A stretch of 64,000 nt of DNA from Lachnospiraceae bacterium C6A11 (GTDB lineage Bacteria; Bacillota; Clostridia; Lachnospirales; Lachnospiraceae). The stretch is from assembly GCA_000702245.1 (NCBI GenBank), contig KL370879.1, positions 95,443-159,442 on the forward strand. Reading direction: 5' to 3'. Shown here piece by piece: positions 39,649 through 45,926 of this stretch (its first letter is position 1; each line of letters begins with the position of its first letter). Position numbers and translations under genes: made by a program. Below the pieces are notes generated by a model. The model was not told where the DNA came from. It did not search any database and saw only the letters and a program-made list of their open reading frames with translations.

Positions 39649-40683
39649 TCATTTTTCGATAGTTGCTTTAATTCGATTATATAATCTGTCTGGTATATCT
39701 TCTTCTTTCTCCCACATAATCGTATTTTTTTGAGCTATATCAAAATGCAGACTAATATCTTTTTGGCATAACTGTATTACAGTTTTTCCTAAACCCATAG
39801 CGTATCCTTCTTCGAAATAAGCCCCATTGTTTTTATGTGTAAGATCCACAACAACAAATCTACTTCTTCTAATGTAACTCAGTAATTCTGGCGTAATAAA
39901 CTCGTTATGTTCAACTTCATCAATGAAAGTTGCAATGTATCCCGCCTTAGAAATGCCCTCTCGTATCGATTCTCTTAATTTTTCCGTCCCTTTTTCAAAA
40001 CTCATGGCAACCAATACAATTCTTCCATCTGCATTATTCTTTTCTAACTCATCTATTCTTTTATATCCTTGAGGTGTAATAGAAAGATAAAATGTTTTTC
40101 CCATCTCAATAGTTGATATGTCACATCTGATATAGCTATTATCTTTCAAATAATCTATCATAAAACGTAACTGTTTAAACATTTCATACACCTCAAAATC
40201 TAAATATTGAGATTTTCGTTTTTTAACAAATAATAAACCTAGTAATTCTTCTGTTTTTAGCTCTATAGTCTGTCCTATATAATCAGACATTTCATTAAGT
40301 TTCAAAAGTATCATATCCGTTTTTTCTGAAAGAGACTTTGGCAACCACGTATTAACCAAATCCGCATCATAATGAACCGGTCGTCCATGGTCTGGTGTTT
40401 TTTTATCAGCCTTTTTATTATACTCATCACAATACTCTTTTGATTTCGAAGTAAAATATCTGTATTCAACAGGTTTTTCCAAATTTCTCTCATGTTTAAA
40501 TCCATTATAAAAAAAATATGATGTCAGCCCTTCTATGTACGATTCTTTATTCAAGATATCATGTTCTGATAGCTCATATCTTCCACAACATGGACACGTA
40601 AAAAAATGACAGTCCCTATCGCTATTGTATTGAACACTAATTCCATCAGTTCCACAAATAAAACATTTTCCTTTTTCAGACAT
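39649..40683 (-). CDS. Zinc-ribbon protein with nucleoside 2-deoxyribosyltransferase-like domain
   Basis: 344 residues. N-terminal zinc ribbon with CxxC at 7-10 and 30-33, an alpha-helical middle with winged-helix-like SITPQGYKRIDELE near 201-215, and a C-terminal Rossmann-like domain (220-344): RIVLVAMSF, AGYIATFIDEVEHN, IRRSRFVVVDLT and NNGAYFEEGYAMGLGKTVI. The last is the NDT/TIR-related fold signature, with Glu291/292 in the position of the deoxyribosyltransferase nucleophile. Such domains cleave N-glycosidic bonds of nucleosides or NAD-like molecules and occur in phage-defence effectors. Preceded by a one-helix protein and a WYL regulator on the same strand. Substrate and role unproven. 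Confidence 0.72.
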   Translation of the reverse strand: MSEKGKCFICGTDGISVQYNSDRDCHFFTCPCCGRYELSEHDILNKESYIEGLTSYFFYNGFKHERNLEKPVEYRYFTSKSKEYCDEYNKKADKKTPDHGRPVHYDADLVNTWLPKSLSEKTDMILLKLNEMSDYIGQTIELKTEELLGLLFVKKRKSQYLDFEVYEMFKQLRFMIDYLKDNSYIRCDISTIEMGKTFYLSITPQGYKRIDELEKNNADGRIVLVAMSFEKGTEKLRESIREGISKAGYIATFIDEVEHNEFITPELLSYIRRSRFVVVDLTHKNNGAYFEEGYAMGLGKTVIQLCQKDISLHFDIAQKNTIMWEKEEDIPDRLYNRIKATIEK

Positions 40684-40713
40684 AAATCCATTTCCCCTTT
40701 AAACATGAAATAA

Positions 40714-41004
40714 TCACTTTTCTTCAAGATACGCATTGTCATTCAACATCGGTTCCGGAGCAAATTTACTCTTCGGTGAAGTTTCATAGCGAAGTTTGTA
40801 CCACTGATAATATGAATAATCCCGAAGATCATCATATGAAAAAGTCATATCATTCCTATACATGTAATCATAGATCGCAAACTTTTCCGAAAGATTAACA
40901 TGTTGTACTTCAACGGTATTCTGATTTCTTGTTGCATAGAGATAAATAACAATACACAGCAATACTACATTCAAACCTATACTAATCCAAAACTCTATTC
41001 CCAT
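40714..41004 (-). CDS. Small single-helix membrane protein
   Basis: 96 residues from ATG 41004, chosen because GGAGG lies eight bases before it; a seven-residue extension is unlikely. One membrane helix (FWISIGLNVVLLCIVIYLYA, about 4-23) and a soluble tail rich in Asp, Tyr and Lys (SYDDLRDYSYYQWYKLRYE). No family recognised. It lies between the WYL regulator and the zinc-ribbon/NDT-like gene, 30 bases from the latter, so probably one operon. Confidence 0.65.
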   Translation of the reverse strand: MGIEFWISIGLNVVLLCIVIYLYATRNQNTVEVQHVNLSEKFAIYDYMYRNDMTFSYDDLRDYSYYQWYKLRYETSPKSKFAPEPMLNDNAYLEEK

Positions 41005-41025
41005 ATGATTATCCTCCGTACACAA

Positions 41026-42007
41026 TCAATTTATATATTTCATACTCAACAGTTCCCTCATCCTCTCCTTAACCCCCTCCGGGCCTTCGATCACTACTCG
41101 GCCGCCCAAGGCTACTATCCATCCGAGGAACTGGTCGCTTACTGCCACATCGACTCTCACGCGGAAGTGGCTGTCATCCACCTTCATCAGACTCGTATTT
41201 CTGCCGAACTGGTCGATGATCACATTTGCCATCTCATTTTCGCAGAGGAGGGTAACGCGCTCCTCCTGCCCGCCGAACATCCGAAAATGCCTCTTCGAAT
41301 ACACTTCCTTATCCAGCTTCCGGAACTTCGTTGCGCCCTGCCGCTTCTCCTTCGTTTCCTCGGTCTGCAGCATTTTATCAACTCTGTAATGCTTGAAATT
41401 GTCCACCGCCTTGTCGTAGCCCACCAGATAATAATTCTCGTCATCCCACAGCAGCGCCCACGGGCTGATGTCATAGTACGCCCCGTCGTGACGAAGCTCC
41501 ATCTTGCCTTCCATGTTCCATGAGAAGTATTTGAACCTGATCCGGTGATTATTTGCGATTGCATTCTGAATAGCGTCAACCGTGTAGAAGATACTCTCAT
41601 TCATATTTTTTACGCGGTTAGACACATAAACATTACGATCGATCAGTCTGGCGTCATAGTTACTCGCCATGTGCTCGATCTTCTCGATCAGCTCTTTTGA
41701 CTTTTTCAGGGTGATGAATTTGGAGGATGCGATTGCATCCACGATGATGTGAAGCTCGGCCAGTTCAAAATCCCGCGCGCCACAGTAATAATACGTCCGG
41801 AACCCCTCCTGACGCTTCAGGATCTCTATGCCGAAATCGTTCAGCGCATCCAGATCGTCGTAAATACTCTTACGCTGCGCCTCGATATCGTATTTCTTCA
41901 GCTCCGCGATGATCTCTGCCATTGTGAGCGCATGGTTTTCGTCCGTCTGCTCCTGCATAATCTTCGCCAGATAAAACAGCTTCAGCTTCTGATTTTTCCC
42001 CTTTCAT
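41026..42007 (-). pseudogene. WYL-domain transcriptional regulator with a frameshift at codon 3-4
   Basis: From 41958 the frame reads MQEQTDENHALTMAEIIAEL, helix-turn-helix, and a WYL domain (AIANNHRIRFKYFSW, ISPWALLWDDENYYLVGYD, FKHYRVDKM). It lacks the normal first helix. That helix (KNQKLKLFYLAKI) is encoded just upstream in the same register, but the only ATG with a ribosome site (42007, GAGGAG) is one base off because of GGGGAAAAA (41993-42001). Removing one base restores MKGKNQKLKLFYLAKIM. It may be a sequencing error, a mutation, or a phase-variable homopolymer. WYL proteins sense ligands and often control defence or stress genes. Downstream genes fit that idea. Confidence 0.8.
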
Positions 42008-42193
42008 ACACCTTGCTCCTCATCCCATAATCTATTCCGCAGTTCATGCGATCAATTGGTCACAGAACTCTTCACACTCTTCTCCGTGGAACCCCATATA
42101 TTCCGCATTCACACATGTAAAATTTTATCACAAAACATGGGTTTATAAAAGGGACAGAGCAACATTTTGTTGCTTTCTCTTCCAAAAGCACAT

Positions 42194-42222
42194 AAAAAAG
42201 GAACCGGCAAATGACCGATTCC
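42194..42222 (-). terminator. Terminator after the flavodoxin gene
   Basis: Minus strand GGAATCGG-TCATTTG-CCGGTTCC followed by TTTTTT. The rest of 42008-42340 holds the WYL promoter region and no gene. Confidence 0.82.
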
Positions 42223-42340
42223 CAAATCTCATTAAATAACACTATGATTTATTCTATACGCATCTACAAATAAAACACTTCCTCGTCCTCCAACCTTAGA
42301 GGCTTTTCTGATTATTCATATCTTTTCTCCTAACGAGAGA

Positions 42341-42865
42341 TTACTGCACTGCCTCTATGATCGGTTCTATATAGGACTTATCTACCCAGTCGCCTCTTTC
42401 GTCTTCACCAACTTCCATCAGACCTTTTTCCCAGACTGCGTAGTCTTCGGGATTCTTCTTTGCGACCATTTTGCGAAGCATCTTGCAGAGGGTTCTGTCC
42501 TTAAATGTCATCTCCTTCATATCGAAGGTTCCACGAGTGTAGAAGCAGGGGATTCCTTTCAGCTCACCCTTGAGATTATAATTAACTACTGTGTCATAGC
42601 CTTCCTTTTCATACGGTGAAGCGCAGGAGAAGAATACAATGATCTTCTTGTCCTTAAGCTTACTGATATTCTTCTTTAAAAATGAGATGCCGGCTATACC
42701 GGATGCATAGATACCTCCGCCTAGGATGATCACATCATATTTCTGAACCTTACGTATATCTGCATCATCAGTCTTAATGCATTCAAAACCTGTTCTCTCA
42801 GCTATCCACTCTGCATACTTCTTTGTAGCACCGTATTTTGATTTGTATAAAATAATTCCGCTCAT
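42341..42865 (-). CDS. Flavodoxin-domain protein
   Basis: 174 residues. The FMN phosphate loop YKSKYGATKKYAEW and the later VIILGGGIYASGI and IVFFSCASPYE segments fit the flavodoxin fold as in HemG-like or flavodoxin-domain proteins. An electron carrier or small oxidoreductase. It overlaps the MarR gene by four bases (ATGA), so they form one operon under that regulator. Confidence 0.9.
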   Translation of the reverse strand: MSGIILYKSKYGATKKYAEWIAERTGFECIKTDDADIRKVQKYDVIILGGGIYASGIAGISFLKKNISKLKDKKIIVFFSCASPYEKEGYDTVVNYNLKGELKGIPCFYTRGTFDMKEMTFKDRTLCKMLRKMVAKKNPEDYAVWEKGLMEVGEDERGDWVDKSYIEPIIEAVQ

Positions 42866-43338
42866 TGTTCTACCTCATTCAGATTCTTTTCAATTCTTGT
42901 GATGGTATTGATAGTCGTCTTGATATCCTTCTCAGGAATGCCGTCAAACATTTTTGTCATGATATGGATACTCATATCATCATTCTTTTCGCAGAATGCC
43001 CTGCAGGTATCCGTGAGGACTATACGCTGCTTTCTCTTATCGTTTTCATCAGGCAAAAAAGCTATGAAGCCTTTTTTCTCAAGCTTCAGAAGTATCTGCT
43101 TAACATTCTGATGCGAGCTTCCCAGTATGTCTGAAAGTTCCCTGATTGTGGGTGGTTCCTTGCATAGATTTATGCAGATGATAGCAAAGAACTGTTTCCA
43201 GCTGATCTCCTTCATGGTGCTGTCTGCCAGAGCCTGAAAGCGATTTTCAAATGCACTTATCAGCCCCAGCAGATAATAACTGGATGGAATTCCCGAAAAA
43301 TCCACCTTATCACTTTGTATTACTTCCTCTAATCTCAT
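42862..43338 (-). CDS. MarR family transcriptional regulator
   Basis: 158 residues. Winged helix: PTIRELSDILGSSHQNVKQILLKLEKKGFIAFLPDENDKRKQRIVLTD. The DxRxxR-like wing is DENDKRKQR. Expected to repress its own operon with the flavodoxin-domain gene. Two candidate operators lie just upstream (43375-43414). RBS AGGAGATAATACT before ATG 43338. Confidence 0.93.
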   Translation of the reverse strand: MRLEEVIQSDKVDFSGIPSSYYLLGLISAFENRFQALADSTMKEISWKQFFAIICINLCKEPPTIRELSDILGSSHQNVKQILLKLEKKGFIAFLPDENDKRKQRIVLTDTCRAFCEKNDDMSIHIMTKMFDGIPEKDIKTTINTITRIEKNLNEVEQ

Positions 43339-43374
43339 AGTATTATCTCCTGTTTTTTGTCATGTCGCATAATA

Positions 43375-43414
43375 GGTAACATATTGCCCTTTTTACAAAA
43401 GATAACATATTACC
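43375..43414. promoter_or_regulatory. Two MarR-type operator palindromes
   Basis: GGTAACATATTGCC at 43375-43388 and GATAACATATTACC at 43401-43414, starts 26 bases apart. The outer halves (AATAGGTAA and TTACCTATT) are exact inverted repeats. Location between the MarR start and the upstream gene fits autoregulation. Confidence 0.7.
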
Positions 43415-43430
43415 TATTTTTTGTCAATAT

Positions 43431-43473
43431 AAAAATCTCCCCATATTCATATGTGATATGTAGAGAGATTTTT
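43431..43473 (-). terminator. Terminator of the RpiB-like gene
   Basis: AAAAATCTC (43431-43439) pairs with GAGATTTTT (43465-43473); the stop codon 43447 lies in the loop. Confidence 0.6.
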
Positions 43474-44106
43474 ATTAATATTATTATTTATCTTTATCCA
43501 TTCAGCAATGTCCGAATCCGTACCATTAGCCAAAACAAAACTGATAACATCCTTTTTGCTAAGCATTTTATTAATAAATTCCTTGTCCAACTTATCAACT
43601 AGTTCTAAAAAGCTTATTTGAGATTGGCTCCTAATATTCTTCAACGTCGCTGTGTCTCTGAGTTTCCTTTCACTCTCACTTTTAGGATATCCCTGTCCAA
43701 AAGGCTCAGAAAAGACGCTAGCTATTGTCTGATCAAGATTTTCTGTTCCATTCCACGTATAATCTTCTCCCAACGGAAGTGATATAGCATTGCCGTTATT
43801 TATCTGTGCAAATAGATAGGCATCTTTCGGCGTAGGCACATAACCACACAAAACCCCAGGCATATTGTTACAAGCAAGCATCATACCCTGTCCAGATGAA
43901 CAACCGGTAACCACAAAATCAACTGATTTACTTGCCAACAACAATCCAACCATGAGCGATATATCAATATAGCTATATGAGCATAAATCCTTTTCCGAAC
44001 AGCCAAAATTATATATTTCTGAATCAAAAGCATATTTTTTTACTGATGAATAAAGCAGCTCATTTTTATTTATTTGTGATGTTGCCTGAATTATTGCTAT
44101 TTTCAT
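43447..44106 (-). CDS. RpiB/LacA/LacB family sugar-phosphate isomerase
   Basis: 219 residues from ATG 44106 (the MKIAII start); an 11-codon extension lies in repeated DNA and is unlikely. FVVTGCSSGQGMMLACNNMPGVLCG (the isomerase cysteine/glycine loop), TPKDAYLFAQINNGNAISLPLGEDYTW and EPFGQGYPKSESERKLRD are diagnostic of the longer Clostridial RpiB-like subgroup, which may act on ribose-5-phosphate, galactose-6-phosphate or other sugar phosphates. Ribosome site GGATAAAG is weak. Its upstream region carries a 26-bp copy of a terminator half from 34744. Confidence 0.85.
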   Translation of the reverse strand: MKIAIIQATSQINKNELLYSSVKKYAFDSEIYNFGCSEKDLCSYSYIDISLMVGLLLASKSVDFVVTGCSSGQGMMLACNNMPGVLCGYVPTPKDAYLFAQINNGNAISLPLGEDYTWNGTENLDQTIASVFSEPFGQGYPKSESERKLRDTATLKNIRSQSQISFLELVDKLDKEFINKMLSKKDVISFVLANGTDSDIAEWIKINNNINKNLSTYHI

Positions 44107-44126
44107 TTCTTTATCCACAAACTCCG

Positions 44127-44152
44127 ATGCATTAAACATAAGCGGTTTATTT
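44127..44152. repeat. 26-bp repeat shared with 34744-34769
   Basis: Identical 26 bases (starting ATGCATTAAACATAAGCGGT) occur as half of the terminator at 34737-34763 and here without the partner arm, directly upstream of the RpiB-like gene. Confidence 0.85.
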
Positions 44153-44191
44153 AATTCAAATTATACATTCATATTTTTTTCTGATTGAATA

Positions 44192-44248
44192 TTAAACATG
44201 CTTTTTGGATATAAGCTTATTTAAATATACATCTCTACGTATTTCCAT
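44192..44248 (-). pseudogene. Remnant of a second DUF4143 ATPase gene (first 17 codons)
   Basis: ATG 44248 opens MEIRRDVYLNKLISKKHV and stops at TAA 44192. The intact ATPase at 23786 begins MEIRRDIYLDKLISKKHN. Fifteen of the first 17 residues are identical, and the upstream paired repeats are conserved too. Everything after codon 18 is gone. Confidence 0.85.
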
Positions 44249-44278
44249 ATAACCGCCTCGTTATTTATTAGTCATAAA

Positions 44279-44379
44279 TGCAGATTCCGCATTTTTGTCT
44301 AATAGAATTATAGCTAATATTGATCTTTTTTCAATAATACAATCGACATTTTTGCAGATACCGCATTTCTCGCTAATAG
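44279..44379 (-). promoter_or_regulatory. Paired operator-like repeats upstream of the ATPase remnant
   Basis: TGCAGATTCCGCATTTTTG..CTAATAG at 44279-44310 and TGCAGATACCGCATTTCT..CTAATAG at 44353-44379, starts 74 bases apart, exactly as at 23812 and 23886. The core TGCGG-N-ATCTGCA is a dyad on the gene's strand. Confidence 0.7.
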
Positions 44380-44460
44380 CCATGGTTTGGCATCTTTCTT
44401 TCATGCCATTTTGTAAAAGAAATCACTAATTTTTTGTGTATAAATTTTTAATTATCAATC

Positions 44461-44489
44461 TTTACACTTCCCCTGTTATACTGTATATT
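44461..44489 (+). promoter_or_regulatory. Promoter of the HD-GYP gene
   Basis: TTTACA 44461-44466, 17 bases, TATATT 44484-44489; ribosome site AAGGATG and ATG at 44515 follow. Confidence 0.6.
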
Positions 44490-44514
44490 TGATATGTAAG
44501 GATGTGTAACAAAT

Positions 44515-45834
44515 ATGAAGATTAATCTTAACGAAATTCTATATGCCGTTTCGTTTGCTTTTGATGCTACGGAGGCCGAGTATTACGAGCGTATCCGTAA
44601 CAATGGTATAAGCACGATCGGTGAAACAAGTATTCTTCGTGCAGACAATGTACGTTTTAATTATAAAGACCACACCAATGTCGTAGTTACTGTTGGACAC
44701 AGTAAACGTATTGCTGTGCTCTCTATTTTGATTGGCAAAGAGATGGGTCTTGATGATAAAAAGCTGACGGACCTGGCTGCTTATGCTATTCTACATGACA
44801 ACGCGCTGACCGAAGTCATTCAGGAAGAAAATCAGTACAAGATCTACAACAACGGAATAGGCTACAGCGACGAGGATTACAACATCCGCTGCGCTACCAT
44901 CGGCGAAAAAAACATGTCTCTGCTGCCATTCAGAACAAACAACAGAGACGTTATACTTCTCCACAACGAGAACGCCGACGGCTCCGGTCCTTTCGGCAGA
45001 CACTACGAAAATACGCCTGTCAAGGCACAGATCATCCACCTTGCCAACTGTGTTGATACACACTGCGATCTCACTACGGTAAGTAAGGATAACTACGAAG
45101 AGATCTGTAATTACGTAAAGAGATTTTCAGGCATCCTCTTTTCAGTCGATGTATCGCTTGCTTTTTTGAAAGCCTTTAAATACAAGGTTCTTAACAACCT
45201 TCAGGTAACAAATATCGACTCCTACCTCAGAGGCCTCATCCGCCGTCACGACGATGAGTACTCTCACGCCGAGGTAGACAACCTGGCCACTCTTCTTGCG
45301 CGTATAGTCGACTTCAAGTCACACTATAAATGCAGACATTCTATCGGTGTTGCACAGAGAGCCAAGATCATGGCCGAATATTATAGGTTCACACCTGATA
45401 AAGTAACAAAATACTATCTTGCAGGAGCACTTCACGATATCGGAAAGCTGATGGTTTCCATCGACATCCTTGACAAGCCTGACCGCCTCAGCGATACAGA
45501 GTTTGAGAAGATGAAATCACATGCTTACTATACCTACAGTATTCTTTCCGGAATCAAGGGTATGAAGGACATCGCTCTCTGGGCTTCACATCATCATGAG
45601 AAGCTTAACGGACAGGGCTATCCTTTCCACCTTACAGCTGAGGCGCTTTCTCCTGAGGAACGTCTCATGACCTGCTGTGACATCTACCAGGCACTTGCAG
45701 AGGAACGTATTTACAAAGAGGCTTATCCTCACGATAAGATCATCGGTATCATGCGTTCCGGCGTTGAGAAGGGCGAGATCGACGGAAATATAGTAAACGA
45801 CCTCGACAGAGTTTTCAGAAACTTTACACTTTAA
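44515..45834 (+). CDS. Tandem HD-GYP domain protein (N-terminal domain degenerate)
   Basis: 439 residues. The C-terminal domain is a full HD-GYP: CRHSIGVAQRAKIMAEYY, ALHDIGKLMV, and HHEKLNGQGYPFHL. The N-terminal half repeats the plan in weakened form: HSKRIAVLSILIGKEMGL, AILHDNALTE and LLHNENADGSGPFG. HD-GYP proteins hydrolyse cyclic di-GMP or related nucleotides; the second domain keeps all metal ligands, the first keeps HD and a GSGP variant. No sensory domain is attached. One of the few plus-strand genes, with its own promoter and terminator. Confidence 0.92.
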   Translation: MKINLNEILYAVSFAFDATEAEYYERIRNNGISTIGETSILRADNVRFNYKDHTNVVVTVGHSKRIAVLSILIGKEMGLDDKKLTDLAAYAILHDNALTEVIQEENQYKIYNNGIGYSDEDYNIRCATIGEKNMSLLPFRTNNRDVILLHNENADGSGPFGRHYENTPVKAQIIHLANCVDTHCDLTTVSKDNYEEICNYVKRFSGILFSVDVSLAFLKAFKYKVLNNLQVTNIDSYLRGLIRRHDDEYSHAEVDNLATLLARIVDFKSHYKCRHSIGVAQRAKIMAEYYRFTPDKVTKYYLAGALHDIGKLMVSIDILDKPDRLSDTEFEKMKSHAYYTYSILSGIKGMKDIALWASHHHEKLNGQGYPFHLTAEALSPEERLMTCCDIYQALAEERIYKEAYPHDKIIGIMRSGVEKGEIDGNIVNDLDRVFRNFTL

Positions 45835-45853
45835 TATTTAATTGCTAACCGTG

Positions 45854-45884
45854 CCGGCATTCATTTTATGTGGATGCCGGTTTT
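45854..45884 (+). terminator. Terminator of the HD-GYP gene
   Basis: CCGGCATTCA pairs with TGGATGCCGG (45871-45880), followed by TTTT. Confidence 0.8.
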
Positions 45885-45926
45885 ATTAAAAATCAATAAT
45901 AATATTTATATACAGGTGTACGGAAC

